Below, one piece after another: positions 1-9,068 of a DNA stretch of 64,000 nucleotides (positions within the stretch are counted from its first letter, which is position 1; every line of letters starts with the position of its first letter). The stretch comes from Gymnodinialimonas phycosphaerae (GTDB lineage: Bacteria; Pseudomonadota; Alphaproteobacteria; Rhodobacterales; Rhodobacteraceae). The stretch covers positions 2,294,001 through 2,358,000 of the forward strand of contig NZ_JAIMBW010000001.1 in the NCBI RefSeq assembly GCF_019195455.1, in the 5' to 3' direction. The notes beneath the pieces are model-generated. The model saw only the letters and a list, made by a program, of their open reading frames with translations. It was not told where the DNA came from and made no database searches. Made by a program: the position numbers and the translations under genes.

Positions 1-13
1 AGGAAATTGACCC

Positions 14-394
14 ATGAAACTGAATGTTAAAACTCTCGCCCTCGTTGCCCTTGCCACCTGTGCTGCAGTGCCTGCATCGGCCAACACCTTCCTTGGCGCC
101 CGCATGGCCGCGGATACCAGCGACGTCGACATCATCAGCGTACCGGGCCCGGCACTCGTCCGTGAGGTGCGCTTCTGTGTCGTCAACTGCGCGGTGCATT
201 TCGGAGACGTCGACGTCCGCTTCGCCATCGGCACCAGCCAGGACCTGCCCGTTCGCCGCATCGTGCGCCCCGGCAACTGCACCAACTGGCTCGATCTGCG
301 TGGCCCGGTCCGCAACATCGATGAGATCCGGTTCCGCTATCAGACCATCGTCAACGCAGGCCCCCAGGCCATCGTGACCGCCCACGGTCGGTAA
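14..394 (+). CDS. Small secreted protein, function unknown
   Basis: A 126-residue protein preceded by AGGAAA eight bases before the ATG. Residues 1-23 form a clear Sec signal peptide (KLNVK, then a hydrophobic Leu/Ala stretch ending ASA-N), so the mature part is periplasmic or secreted. The mature domain is rich in beta-type alternation and has three cysteines (CVVNC and a later Cys), suggesting a disulphide-stabilised small beta fold. The segment RNIDEIRFRYQTI resembles the end of DUF2541-type secreted proteins, but I cannot confirm that family by eye. A good intrinsic terminator follows directly, so it is transcribed alone. No catalytic motif is visible. Confidence 0.8.
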   Translation: MKLNVKTLALVALATCAAVPASANTFLGARMAADTSDVDIISVPGPALVREVRFCVVNCAVHFGDVDVRFAIGTSQDLPVRRIVRPGNCTNWLDLRGPVRNIDEIRFRYQTIVNAGPQAIVTAHGR

Positions 395-405
395 TCGCCA
401 CTGGT

Positions 406-432
406 CCCGCGCTTCATCGCGCGGGGCCTTTT
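406..432 (+). terminator. Intrinsic terminator after the first secreted gene
   Basis: A 7-bp perfect stem CCCGCGC / GCGCGGG with loop TTCATC is followed by GCCTTTT. It lies 12 bases after the stop codon of the upstream gene and reaches the 3' end of convergent ychF, so it may serve both transcripts. Confidence 0.75.
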
Positions 433-1528
433 ACCCCCCGTGAAGGAAGTGCAGGACGTCGCCATCCTTGACCACGTAGCCCTTGCCTTCCGCCCGCATC
501 TTGCCCGCCTCCTTGGCGGGGTTTTCACCGCCCAGCGTCACGTAATCATCATAGGCAATCGTCTCGGCCCGGATGAACTTGGCCTCAAAATCGCCGTGGA
601 TCACGCCGGCGGCGGCGGGGGCCAGCGTGCCCTCCTTGATCGTCCAGGCGCGGGCCTCTTTGGGGCCGACGGTGAAGTAGGTTTGCAGGTTCAAAAGCTC
701 GTATCCGGCGCGGATCAGTCGGTCGAGGCCGGGCTCTTCCAGCCCCAATTCCTCCAGGAACATCTCGGCGTCATCGGCATCCAGTTGGCTGATGTCTTCC
801 TCGATCTTGGCGGAGATCACCACGTGGGCGTTGCCCTGCGCGGCCGCCATTTCGGCGACCCGCGCGGACTGGGAATTGCCTGTGCCCGCGTTCTCTTCTT
901 CAACATTGCAGACGTAGAGGATCGGCTTGGTGGTCAGCAATTGCAACATCTTCCAGGCTTTCGCGTCTTCATCGGCCACGTCCACGGTGCGTGCGGGCTT
1001 GCCGTCTTCCAGCGCCGCTTTCGCGGCGTTCAACAGGCGTTCCTGCTGCACCGCTTCCTTGTCACCACCGCGCACCTTTCGAACGAGGTTCACCATGCGC
1101 TTCTCGATGCTTTCCAGATCGGCAAGCATCAGCTCCGTCTCGATGGTTTCCGCGTCCGCGATGGGATCCACGCGGCCATCGACGTGGACGACGTCTCCAT
1201 CCTCGAAACAGCGCAACACATGGGCAATCGCGTCGGTCTCGCGGATGTTGGCGAGGAACTGGTTGCCGAGGCCTTCACCCTTGGAGGCCCCCTTCACGAG
1301 GCCCGCGATATCCACGAAGGTCATCCGCGTCGGGATGATCGACTTGGACGCCGCAATCGCGGCCAGTTTGTCGAGGCGGTCGTCCGGCACGGCGACGTCG
1401 CCCACATTCGGCTCGATCGTGCAGAACGGAAAGTTCGCGGCCTGCGCGGCGGCGGTGCGCGTCAGCGCGTTGAACAGGGTCGATTTGCCGACATTCGGCA
1501 GGCCCACGATGCCCATTTTGAAACCCAT
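431..1528 (-). CDS. ychF: Redox-regulated ATPase / Obg-like GTPase YchF
   Basis: A 365-residue P-loop NTPase of the Obg/YchF family, a ribosome-associated ATPase. The P-loop GLPNVGKST is at residues 9-17 and the G3-type DIAGLVKGASKGEGLGN segment follows. The usual NKxD motif is replaced by CNVEEEN, which is the YchF signature that shifts specificity from GTP to ATP. A helical insertion follows, and the C-terminal TGS domain contains LQTYFTVGPKEARAW and the conserved GVIHGDFEAKFIRAE block. Length matches the family (about 363-367). I place the start at MGFKMGIVG rather than at an ATG three codons upstream. The gene is convergent with the small secreted gene. Confidence 0.95.
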   Translation of the reverse strand: MGFKMGIVGLPNVGKSTLFNALTRTAAAQAANFPFCTIEPNVGDVAVPDDRLDKLAAIAASKSIIPTRMTFVDIAGLVKGASKGEGLGNQFLANIRETDAIAHVLRCFEDGDVVHVDGRVDPIADAETIETELMLADLESIEKRMVNLVRKVRGGDKEAVQQERLLNAAKAALEDGKPARTVDVADEDAKAWKMLQLLTTKPILYVCNVEEENAGTGNSQSARVAEMAAAQGNAHVVISAKIEEDISQLDADDAEMFLEELGLEEPGLDRLIRAGYELLNLQTYFTVGPKEARAWTIKEGTLAPAAAGVIHGDFEAKFIRAETIAYDDYVTLGGENPAKEAGKMRAEGKGYVVKDGDVLHFLHGG

Positions 1529-1725
1529 GTGACGCACTCCGCTGAAGCGTTGAAATCAGCGCGCATGTAGGTCGCGCGCGGGGGGAAGGTCAAGGCACCG
1601 CCGCCTTTGTCGCACGGCGAGGGCGGCCCGCTGGGGCGCGAACGGCGGGCGCACCAAGGGCATCATCGCGCCACCCGTGGTCGCAGGCCGATTGACTTGC
1701 CCCCCCACGCGCGTAGACGGACGCC

Positions 1726-3042
1726 ATGACCACCGACGTCTTGCCCTCCGCCCGCGCCGAGCTTGCGCCCCTGATCCGCCTTTCGGTTCCCCTGATGGTG
1801 GGCCTGACGGCGGCGTTGCTGATTGGCGTGGTGGATACGGTCATGATCTCGCCCCTTGGCACGGTGCCCCTGGCGGCGGCGGGGGTGACGACCGCCGTGT
1901 TGATCATCCTGATCTCGGCGCTTTGGGGCCTGCTTACCGTGATCTCCGTCCAGATCAGCCAGGCCGAGGGCGCGGGCGAGCCTGCCAGGGTGGCACTTGC
2001 CCTACGCTCGGGCCTACTTCTGTGCCTCATCGGAGGCGTCCTCGCGGCCGCCCTGATGATGGGCGTCTACCCCCTTCTCGGTCCCTTCGGCCAACCGCCA
2101 GAGGTCTTGGAGATCCTTCTGCCCTACTGGGCCTCCATGGCGTTGTGGATCGTGCCATTCACCCTCTTCTTCGGCCTCAAGGCGCTGTTTGATGCGGTGG
2201 ATTGGCCGTGGGTCGCCGTCGGCCTCAGCTACATCGGCGTGGTGGTGAACATCCCGGCCAATTACACCTTCATCCACGTACTGGACATGGGCATCCTTGG
2301 GGCGGGACTTGCCTCGATCCTGTCGCAGTCGTTGTCACTTCTGGCGGCGTGGCTCGTCGTGACCCGGGCCGAGGGCCTCCGGGCCTATCGTCAAAAGGTC
2401 GCCGTCGCCTGGATCGATGTGCGGGCGCAACTGCGCGACAGCCTGCCCCTGTGCCTGGGGTATGCGGGCGAAGGCGGGGCCTATGCGATGATCGGGCTGA
2501 TGATCGGCTGGCTCGGGGCCGAAGCGCTGGCCGCCCACCAAATCGTCAACGCATTGGGCGGCGTCGCCTACGTGATCCCCTTGGGCATGGCAGGTGCGGT
2601 GTCCATCCGTGTTGGCAATGCGGTGGGCGCGGGGCGGCGCGACCGCCTGCGCCCCATCCTGAAAGCCTCGTTCCTGATGGTGGTGCTGTGGCAAGTGCTG
2701 GCCGCTTGCGTCTTCATCTTCGGCGGGCGCCTGTTGGCCGATTCCATGTCCACCGACCCCGCCGTGATCCAACTGGCCACGACGCTGTTTCTCGTCATGG
2801 CCGCGATGCAGATCGCCGATGGCATCCAAGGCACGTCGTTGGGCGCGTTGCGCGGCATGTCGGACATGGAACGCCCTACGACCATCACGCTGATCGCCTA
2901 TTGGCTGCTGGCGCTACCGGCCAGCTACCTGCTTGGCATCACGCTGGAAATCGGGGCCGTCGGGATCTGGGCAGGCTACACCCTCGGATTGGTCGTGGCG
3001 GCCATTGCCCTGCCGTGGCGGTTCTGGCGCCTGACCGCGTAG
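1726..3042 (+). CDS. MATE family efflux transporter
   Basis: A 438-residue integral membrane protein with about twelve hydrophobic segments arranged as two similar halves, the usual MATE (MatE/DinF) layout. The N-terminal helix starts LIRLSVPLMVGLTAALLIGVVDTVMIS, the typical MATE helix 1, and the second half has GLMIGWLGAEALAAHQIVNALGG followed by PLGMAGAVSIRVGNAVGAG, a very conserved MATE motif. Family members export cationic drugs or metabolites in exchange for Na+ or H+. The substrate cannot be read from the sequence. It is divergent from ychF and convergent with the following small membrane gene, so probably a single-gene transcript. Confidence 0.9.
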   Translation: MTTDVLPSARAELAPLIRLSVPLMVGLTAALLIGVVDTVMISPLGTVPLAAAGVTTAVLIILISALWGLLTVISVQISQAEGAGEPARVALALRSGLLLCLIGGVLAAALMMGVYPLLGPFGQPPEVLEILLPYWASMALWIVPFTLFFGLKALFDAVDWPWVAVGLSYIGVVVNIPANYTFIHVLDMGILGAGLASILSQSLSLLAAWLVVTRAEGLRAYRQKVAVAWIDVRAQLRDSLPLCLGYAGEGGAYAMIGLMIGWLGAEALAAHQIVNALGGVAYVIPLGMAGAVSIRVGNAVGAGRRDRLRPILKASFLMVVLWQVLAACVFIFGGRLLADSMSTDPAVIQLATTLFLVMAAMQIADGIQGTSLGALRGMSDMERPTTITLIAYWLLALPASYLLGITLEIGAVGIWAGYTLGLVVAAIALPWRFWRLTA

Positions 3043-3076
3043 ACCGGGTCCGGGCCTTGGCCCGGCTGGCCCGCCC

Positions 3077-3262
3077 TTAGCCGCGTTTTTCGCGCCGCTC
3101 GAAGATGATGAACCACGCCAGCAGAACGAACATCGGATGGGTCAACCCGCCCGAGAAGATCAGAGCAAGGATCCAGATCGGTGCCACGATGATCCCCAAA
3201 ATGACCCTTCCGGCAAGAAAGATCGACAAGGGCGGCAGCAGAAGGGCGAGTAAGTAATTCAT
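3077..3262 (-). CDS. Small two-TM membrane protein, Pmp3/YqaE-like
   Basis: A 61-residue protein composed almost entirely of two hydrophobic helices (about residues 3-35 and 40-53) with a basic tail ERREKRG. The opening [16 protein letters not shown] resembles the start of Pmp3/YqaE proteolipid proteins (LP-P-x-x-V/I-FL-x-G), but the second helix is less similar. Assignment to that family is tentative. Members are associated with membrane stress. The upstream ribosome binding site is weak. It sits convergent to the MATE gene and divergent from trpA. Confidence 0.7.
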   Translation of the reverse strand: MNYLLALLLPPLSIFLAGRVILGIIVAPIWILALIFSGGLTHPMFVLLAWFIIFERREKRG

Positions 3263-3408
3263 GCACCCAACATGGGAACGACTGCCCGCCGCGTCCAGAC
3301 ATCTTGGGAAAACCCGCGCCTCTTTCCCCGCAGTGTTTGCCCCCCATTGATTTCACGGGGCCCTTGGGCCAAACCCAACCGCGAACCGCCAAGACGAAAG
3401 CCCAGACC

Positions 3409-4200
3409 ATGACCCGTATCGACGACACCTTCGCGCGCCTCCAAGCTTCTGATAAAAAGGCGTTCGTTTCCTACATCATGGCCGGCGATCCGGATTACGA
3501 TACCTCGCTTGCGGTCATGCGCGGTCTGCCCGCTGCGGGCGTCGATATCATCGAGTTGGGCGTGCCCTTCACTGACCCCATGGCCGATGGCGCCACCATC
3601 CAGCTTGCGGGGCAACGGGCGCTCGACGGGGGCATGACGCTGGAGAAGACCCTGCAAATGGCCCGTGACTTCCGGACTGGTGACACCACCACGCCCATCG
3701 TTCTGATGGGCTACTACAACCCGATATATTCCCGTGGCGTTGACGCCTTCCTTGTGGCCGCCAAGGACGCGGGCATTGACGGCCTCATCGTCGTCGATCT
3801 GCCGCCTGAAGAGGATGAAGAGCTCTGCATCCCCGCCCAGGCCGCTGGCCTCAATTTCATTCGTCTCGCCACCCCCACCACCGACGACAAGCGCCTGCCC
3901 AAGGTGCTGACCAACACGTCGGGCTTCGTCTATTATGTCTCGATTACCGGCATTACCGGTGCCGCAGCTGCCCAGGCGACGGATGTCGCCCCCGAGGTTG
4001 CCCGCATCAAGGCCGCGACAGACATTCCCGTCATCGTAGGCTTCGGCATCACCACGCCCGAGGCTGCCGAGAACATCGCAGGCGTCGCCGACGGCTGCGT
4101 GGTTGGCTCCGCCATCGTGGCGCAAATCGCAGATGGCAAGCCGGTTGAAGACGTATTGGCCTTCGTGAAAACGCTGTCGGACGGGGCACATCGGGCATGA
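3409..4200 (+). CDS. trpA: Tryptophan synthase alpha subunit
   Basis: A 263-residue TIM barrel that cleaves indole-3-glycerol phosphate to indole and glyceraldehyde 3-phosphate, passing indole to TrpB. Catalytic Glu lies in [16 protein letters not shown], which also holds the second catalytic Asp. The phosphate-binding loops [11 protein letters not shown] and VGFGITTPE are intact. An upstream in-frame start would add 35 residues of non-conserved sequence, so I use the ATG of [11 protein letters not shown], which gives the normal family length. Unlike many bacteria, trpB is not adjacent: it lies about 12 kb away on the other strand with trpF. The stop overlaps the next start (ATGA), so the cytochrome gene is translationally coupled. 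Confidence 0.96.
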   Translation: MTRIDDTFARLQASDKKAFVSYIMAGDPDYDTSLAVMRGLPAAGVDIIELGVPFTDPMADGATIQLAGQRALDGGMTLEKTLQMARDFRTGDTTTPIVLMGYYNPIYSRGVDAFLVAAKDAGIDGLIVVDLPPEEDEELCIPAQAAGLNFIRLATPTTDDKRLPKVLTNTSGFVYYVSITGITGAAAAQATDVAPEVARIKAATDIPVIVGFGITTPEAAENIAGVADGCVVGSAIVAQIADGKPVEDVLAFVKTLSDGAHRA

Positions 4201-4625
4201 CACGCGGCATCCTCCTCGCCGCCGCGTTGGCGGCAACCCCGGTGACCGCCGCCGCGCAGGACGTCGATCTGGAAACCGGTGCCGCCCTCTTCGCGGACAA
4301 CTGCGCCGCCTGCCACGGCGCCGAAGCCCATGGCGACGGCCCCGCTGCAGTCGGGCTTTCCACCCAACCCGCCGACCTGACCCGCATCGCCGATCGGCGC
4401 GATGGCGTTTGGCCGATCTTCGAGGTCATGTCGATCATCGACGGCTACACCCAAGCCACCACGCCCCGCGACGACATGCCGATCCTCTCCGCCCTCACCG
4501 AAGGCCCGATTATCGAGCTTACAGCCGACAACGGCCTCACCACGGAAGTGCCCGCGAACCTTCTGGCCGTGGCGGATTACCTCGAAAGCATCCAGTCCCC
4601 GCCACCGGAACGCTACGTGCCATGA
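4197..4625 (+). CDS. Periplasmic class I c-type cytochrome
   Basis: A 142-residue protein with a signal peptide (residues 1-20, cleavage near AAA-QDV) and one haem c site CAACH at residues 36-40, followed by G-A-E-A-H-G-D-G-P, typical of small cytochromes of the cytochrome c-553/cccA type. Several methionines downstream (EVMSII, DDMPIL) could supply the sixth ligand; PxDMP-like spacing favours the latter. It starts inside the trpA stop (ATGA overlap) and is followed by a decayed copy of the trpA 3' end, an arrangement that looks like insertion behind trpA. No link to tryptophan synthesis is implied by its function; it is probably an electron carrier. Confidence 0.88.
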   Translation: MTRGILLAAALAATPVTAAAQDVDLETGAALFADNCAACHGAEAHGDGPAAVGLSTQPADLTRIADRRDGVWPIFEVMSIIDGYTQATTPRDDMPILSALTEGPIIELTADNGLTTEVPANLLAVADYLESIQSPPPERYVP

Positions 4626-4636
4626 CGGCTGCCTGG

Positions 4637-4753
4637 GGTGAGTGCTGCCGAGTTGCAGTGCCGCTTGCAAAGGTACGGATCACGGCGGACAAGCCGGTTG
4701 AACCAGTGCTGACGTTCGTGAAGGCGCTGCCGGATGCCACACATCGGGGATGA
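4637..4753 (+). pseudogene. Degenerate duplicate of the trpA 3' end
   Basis: The last 79 bases match the last 79 bases of trpA at roughly 70 percent identity by hand alignment, including the block CAAGCCGGTTGAA and the terminal ACATCGGG-ATGA. The frame reads KPVEPVLTFVKALPDATHRG against [20 protein letters not shown] in TrpA and stops at the homologous position. Similarity fades upstream near GECCRVAV (compare DGCVVGSA). It has no start or upstream portion, so it is a remnant. It and the intact trpA tail flank the cytochrome gene as imperfect direct repeats. Confidence 0.8.
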
Positions 4754-4866
4754 GTGGCGTGACCCGGCCGCCCCGTACAGAAGCTGACTATGGGTTCGCC
4801 AAGCGATTGGCCTAGAGATAACGCCTTCGGGCCGGGAAATTGCAGTGCCCGGGTCAGGCGCTGACC

Positions 4867-5301
4867 CTAGTCGCGTAAATTGTGCTGCACGCGTCGGACA
4901 TGGCGCAGCGTATCTGTCAGCATCGCAGTCATCAGGCCAAACATCAGAAAACCGTTCGCCCCGGTCATGCCGCCCAACAGCCGCTCATCCTGGGGGACGA
5001 CCACGTCGCCAAGACCCAGGGTCGTGTAGGCGACAAGGGAATAGTAAACGGCTTCTTCCATCGAGCCGAAGACTGACATGCTGGCGAAAACAATGGCCCA
5101 TAGCCACACGCCCATGGTCATCATGGTCATCGTAGACAGCACAACCATGAAGATCACGACGAACGACTTGGCGGGCTTCGGAGGGCGGCGCAGCCAAGGC
5201 TCCATCCACAGCAATACCTCGTTGAGAACCCACCAGACCATGGCGGCCCCAACCAGTGAAACGAGGGTGATAACGGAACCAAGCATCAGTTGGCTAAGCA
5301 T
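4867..5301 (-). CDS. Two-TM potassium-channel-like protein
   Basis: A 144-residue membrane protein with an N-terminal helix, a basic stretch (WLRRPPKPAK), a second long hydrophobic segment, and a pore-like C-terminal half: a re-entrant segment then YTTLGLGDVVVP and a final helix (ANGFLMFGLMTAMLTDTLRH). TTLGLGD resembles the K+ selectivity filter region (T-x-G-[FYL]-GD), as in Ion_trans_2 proteins often annotated as two-TM ion channels. There is no RCK/TrkA-N domain. I start at MLSQLMLGS, since the upstream in-frame extension is Cys-rich and non-hydrophobic. It is divergent from an Mg2+/cation transporter-like gene. Confidence 0.75.
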   Translation of the reverse strand: MLSQLMLGSVITLVSLVGAAMVWWVLNEVLLWMEPWLRRPPKPAKSFVVIFMVVLSTMTMMTMGVWLWAIVFASMSVFGSMEEAVYYSLVAYTTLGLGDVVVPQDERLLGGMTGANGFLMFGLMTAMLTDTLRHVRRVQHNLRD

Positions 5302-5532
5302 TATCCGGAAATCCTTCTCGTGGTGGTGCAGCTTTTTCAAGGGGCAAGGATTGCGTCTTGCCTGATGCACTGACCCCACTTCATGGCACCCGTCAGCGTC
5401 CCTGACAAACCAATACGCCCTGACAGGCAGTATAGCCAGACAACAGGCTGACCCCTTGCCACAGTTCCCTTGGCCAACGCAGGCCGCCACCATATGTGTC
5501 GCGCAACTGCATGTAGCGGTCAGGAGAAACGA

Positions 5533-6519
5533 ATGCCGGATACGCTGCACGACGGGGACGCCCTCAACCTGGATGTCGCCGCATCACACATGGTCACGCG
5601 GATCCCGCGCGTCCGTGCAGAAGCCACTGTCGACAGCGTTCTGGAGCTGTTGCGCGGACAAGTCTTCCAATGTGCCGATACGATCTTCGTGGTTGATCCC
5701 CAGGATCGCCTTCTGGGCATCGTTCGCATCAATGATCTGTTTTCCGACGGGACGCGTCTGATCCAAGACATCATGGTGCCAGAACATGAAGCGGTCGCGC
5801 TTGGGGACGATCAGGAAGAGATCGCGTCCCTCGCAATCCGTCTCAACATGATCGCGGTGCCTGTGGTCGACTGGGATCAGAAACTCGTCGGCGCGGTTCC
5901 ACCAGAAGCGCTGTTCCGCATCCTGCGGGACGAACATATGGAGGATCTTCAGCGCTTCGCAGGCATCGCGGCCCATGACGACGGTCCCGATGCCGCATTG
6001 GACGCTCCCCTGTTCAACCGGTTCTCTAGGCGTCTGCCCTGGCTGGTCTTCGGCCTGTTGGCGTCTTCGCTGATAACGGTCGTGATGGTCGGCTTCGAGC
6101 ACACGCTTTCGTCGAATGTGTCGGTGGCGTTTTTCGTGCCCGCTCTGGTCTACATCGCCGGGGCCATCGGCACGCAAGCGGTTTCGGTCTCTGTCCGGGG
6201 CTTGTCGGTCGGAGAGGTCGACATTGGGGCGCTGCTTCGGGACGAGTTGATTATCGGATCTGCGATCGGGACCGCGCTGGGGTCGTTGGCCGGTCTGGCC
6301 GTGATGATCTTCTTTGGTGACGTCATTCTGGCCGTGGCCGTTGGTCTTGCCGTCCTTGCGGGCGGAACGGTTTCTGCGGTTGTCGGGTTTGGCCTTCCCT
6401 GGGTGTTCAAGAGGTTCGGATCAGATCCAGCGCTTGGAAGTGGTCCGATCTGCACCATCATTCAGGATGTCACGAGCCTGTTCATCTATTTCGCATTGGT
6501 CAGCTTACTGGTGTTATGA
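5533..6519 (+). CDS. Magnesium transporter, MgtE-like (short form)
   Basis: A 328-residue protein with a pair of CBS domains (about residues 20-145; DTIFVVDPQDRLLGIVRINDLF, then VPVVDWDQKLVGAVPPEAL) and a C-terminal MgtE channel domain of about five helices. The conserved PALVYIAGAIGTQAVSVSVRGL segment matches the MgtE pattern P-x-[LI]-x2-x-x-G-N-x-G-x-Q. The N-terminal MgtE_N superhelix of full-length proteins (about 450 residues) is absent. Family members are Mg2+-gated Mg2+ channels in the inner membrane; without the N domain, gating would have to depend on CBS alone. The start is chosen behind AGGAGA. Confidence 0.88.
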   Translation: MPDTLHDGDALNLDVAASHMVTRIPRVRAEATVDSVLELLRGQVFQCADTIFVVDPQDRLLGIVRINDLFSDGTRLIQDIMVPEHEAVALGDDQEEIASLAIRLNMIAVPVVDWDQKLVGAVPPEALFRILRDEHMEDLQRFAGIAAHDDGPDAALDAPLFNRFSRRLPWLVFGLLASSLITVVMVGFEHTLSSNVSVAFFVPALVYIAGAIGTQAVSVSVRGLSVGEVDIGALLRDELIIGSAIGTALGSLAGLAVMIFFGDVILAVAVGLAVLAGGTVSAVVGFGLPWVFKRFGSDPALGSGPICTIIQDVTSLFIYFALVSLLVL

Positions 6520-6640
6520 TCGCATCGCCGCGGCGCGCATCGGCCACCCTTGCCGTCGCGCAGCCCATGGCGCAATCACCCCATGGACTCAGCGCCTCCG
6601 CATTGGTAAACATTTCTTACCACATGACGGAGACGACCCG

Positions 6641-7804
6641 ATGCCCCCCATCACCGAGATCGAAGACCTCAAGCGGATCTACAAACGCCGCGTGCCGAAG
6701 ATGTTCTACGACTATGCGGAATCGGGCAGTTGGACCGAGCAGACGTTCCGCGAGAATTCCAGCGATTTCGACCAGATCCGCCTGCGCCAACGCATCGCGC
6801 GCGATATGGACGGGCGCACGACGGCGGGCAAGATGGTGGGCCAGGACGTTTCCATGCCCGTGGCGTTGGCGCCCGTGGGGCTTACCGGCATGCAATCCGC
6901 AGACGGAGAGATCAAGGCCGCCCGCGCGGCCGAGCGTTTCGGCGTGCCCTATACACTATCCACCATGTCCATCTGCTCTATCGAAGATGTCGCAGAGCAT
7001 ACCCAGAAACCCTTCTGGTTTCAGGTCTATACCCTGAAGGACGACGACTTCATGAAGCGGCTGTTCGCCCGCGCCAAGGCGGCGGGCTGCACGTCGCTGG
7101 TTATTACCGTGGACCTGCAAATCATGGGTCAGCGGCACAAGGACATCAAGAACGGCCTCTCTGCCCCGCCCAAACTGACGGCGAAATCCATCGCCAACAT
7201 GGCCACGAAAGTGCCCTGGGGGCTGGAGATGCTGGGGACCAAACGGCGATTTTTCGGCAATATCGTGGGCCACGCCAAGGGCGTGACGGACCCCGGCTCT
7301 CTGTCGTCGTGGACCGCAGAGGCCTTCGATCCCTCCCTCAATTGGGAGCGGATCAAGGAGTTCCGCAGCTGGTGGGACGGCCCGGTGATCCTGAAAGGCA
7401 TCCTGGACGCGGACGACGCAAAAGAAGCGATCAACGTGGGCGCTGACGCCATCGTCGTGTCCAACCACGGCGGGCGGCAGTTGGACGGCGCCTTGTCCTC
7501 GATCCGCATGTTGCCCACGATCATGGACGCCGTGGGCGACAAGATCGAGGTGCATCTCGATAGCGGCATCCGCTCGGGCCAGGACGTGCTGAAGGCACTG
7601 GCCATGGGGGCCACGGGCACGATGATCGGGCGGGCGTACGTCTATGGCTTGGGCGCGCGCGGGCAGCAGGGCGTGACCGACGCGCTGGAGGTGATCCAGA
7701 AGGAATTGTCCACCTCCATGGGCCTGTGCGGGGAACGCGACGTCGCCAACCTCAGCCGGGACAACCTTCTGATCCCGAAAGGGTTTCAGGGCGATTGGGA
7801 ATAG
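6641..7804 (+). CDS. lldD: FMN-dependent L-lactate / alpha-hydroxy acid dehydrogenase
   Basis: A 387-residue TIM barrel of the FMN-dependent alpha-hydroxy acid dehydrogenase family. Landmarks are the opening EDLKRIYKRRVPKMFYDYAESG, the substrate region PFWFQVYTLKDDD, the catalytic motif SNHGGRQLDG (His-x-x-x-Gln type) and the phosphate-binding GIRSGQDVLKALAMGA, followed by GRAYVYGLGARGQQGV. Length and the opening match respiratory L-lactate dehydrogenase LldD, which oxidises L-lactate to pyruvate at the membrane; a different 2-hydroxy acid is possible. The start is the ATG of MPPITEIED, which gives normal family length. Its 3' end overlaps the convergent MFS gene by 19 bases. Confidence 0.92.
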   Translation: MPPITEIEDLKRIYKRRVPKMFYDYAESGSWTEQTFRENSSDFDQIRLRQRIARDMDGRTTAGKMVGQDVSMPVALAPVGLTGMQSADGEIKAARAAERFGVPYTLSTMSICSIEDVAEHTQKPFWFQVYTLKDDDFMKRLFARAKAAGCTSLVITVDLQIMGQRHKDIKNGLSAPPKLTAKSIANMATKVPWGLEMLGTKRRFFGNIVGHAKGVTDPGSLSSWTAEAFDPSLNWERIKEFRSWWDGPVILKGILDADDAKEAINVGADAIVVSNHGGRQLDGALSSIRMLPTIMDAVGDKIEVHLDSGIRSGQDVLKALAMGATGTMIGRAYVYGLGARGQQGVTDALEVIQKELSTSMGLCGERDVANLSRDNLLIPKGFQGDWE

Positions 7805-8931
7805 CGCCGCCGAAGGTAGGCGGCGAGAAGCGGCGCGATAAGCGCCACCGCCGCGACCGCGGCGAACGCCCACCGCAGGCCGACTGCGCCGGACACAAAA
7901 CCCATCAAGGACGGGGCCAGCACGAACCCCATGAAGCCGATCATGGCGGCGCGGGCGACTGCAGCGGTCCGATGCTCGGGCCGCACCATCCGGCCCACGA
8001 TCGCAAGGCCCACCGGGCCGACCGCTGCAATGCCCAACCCCATGGCCCCAAAACCGACATAGGCCGTCAACGGCGACACAGCCGCCGCCGCAATCAGCGC
8101 GCCCACGCTGGCCATCGCGGTGCCGATCACGATGATCGCATGCTCGCTGAACCGCTCCGTCAAGGCCTGACCCGAGAAGCGCCCTACCGCCATCGTCAGA
8201 CCCAGAACCGCCGGGCCGAACGCGCCCTCGGCGGCGCGGCCGCCCAGCGTGCGCTCGATATGCAAGGCCGACCAGGCCTCAACCGTGGCCTCTACGAAGA
8301 AGGCGACCAGCACGATGGCACCGCACAACACCACCAAACCCCAGGGGAATCGGTTGGCGCGGCGCGCCTCGTGATCGACAGGCTCCACTGCCATTTTCAG
8401 CGGCAGCGCCATGAGCACGATCGCCACGGCCACCACACCGAAGATCTGCGCAGGGTTCCACCCAGCCTCGCGCGCGAAGCCGGTCATCACGGCAGATATC
8501 GCGTAGGCCACTGAAAACATGGCGTGGTTTGCATTCATCAGGCTGCGGTTGTGGCGCGCCTCCAACTCTGACACGCGGGCGTTCATCACCACATCCAGAA
8601 TGCCCGAGCAGTAGCCCGCCAGCACCATCGCCACAAAGAACAACAGCGGCGATGCTGCGAGCGCGGGACCAAGGGCCACGGCGGCGAAAAGGCACCCCGC
8701 GACCGGCATCGCCCAGGCGCCCAACAGGCGGTCGAACAACGGCGCCATCCACATGGTTGCAACCAAACCAAGGGAAGTGCCCAGAAGGATCAAGCCGAAC
8801 AACGCGTCATCGGCCCCAATTCCCGCTTTCAGAACAGGGACTTGCGCGGCAAAACTGCCCCAGAAGGTGCCCACGATCATGAAGGCGACCAGCGGGCGGC
8901 GGGACAAGGAGAGGGCGGATAGAATGGACAT
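7786..8931 (-). CDS. MFS transporter
   Basis: A 381-residue major facilitator superfamily protein with about twelve TM segments. The N-terminal half ([41 protein letters not shown]) resembles the fucose permease/YfcJ-like group of small MFS proteins, and the central region has the conserved basic loop [22 protein letters not shown] start at [13 protein letters not shown] because the open frame upstream is Cys/Arg-rich and non-hydrophobic. The substrate is unknown. It is divergent from rplY and convergent with the lactate dehydrogenase gene. Confidence 0.88.
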   Translation of the reverse strand: MSILSALSLSRRPLVAFMIVGTFWGSFAAQVPVLKAGIGADDALFGLILLGTSLGLVATMWMAPLFDRLLGAWAMPVAGCLFAAVALGPALAASPLLFFVAMVLAGYCSGILDVVMNARVSELEARHNRSLMNANHAMFSVAYAISAVMTGFAREAGWNPAQIFGVVAVAIVLMALPLKMAVEPVDHEARRANRFPWGLVVLCGAIVLVAFFVEATVEAWSALHIERTLGGRAAEGAFGPAVLGLTMAVGRFSGQALTERFSEHAIIVIGTAMASVGALIAAAAVSPLTAYVGFGAMGLGIAAVGPVGLAIVGRMVRPEHRTAAVARAAMIGFMGFVLAPSLMGFVSGAVGLRWAFAAVAAVALIAPLLAAYLRRRYSQSP

Positions 8932-9068
8932 GGCCGCAACCGCTGTCACGGACGCTCGGCTCGTGCAAGAGGGGGCTTTCCAAAACCGCCCTCCTCCCCT
9001 ATACGCGCGGACTTGATAACCCAGAGCCGACACCCTTGGAGGCGGCTCATAATCTTAGGAGAATTCCA

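Noticed and set aside
440..1570. Long plus-strand frame across ychF
   Set aside because: It is antisense to an unambiguous YchF; openness is due to high GC at third positions.
8989..8999. CCTCCTCCC motif like that of Rhodobacter CcsR small RNAs
   Set aside because: It is a single occurrence ahead of rplY and not in a clear hairpin loop; C-rich strings are frequent here.
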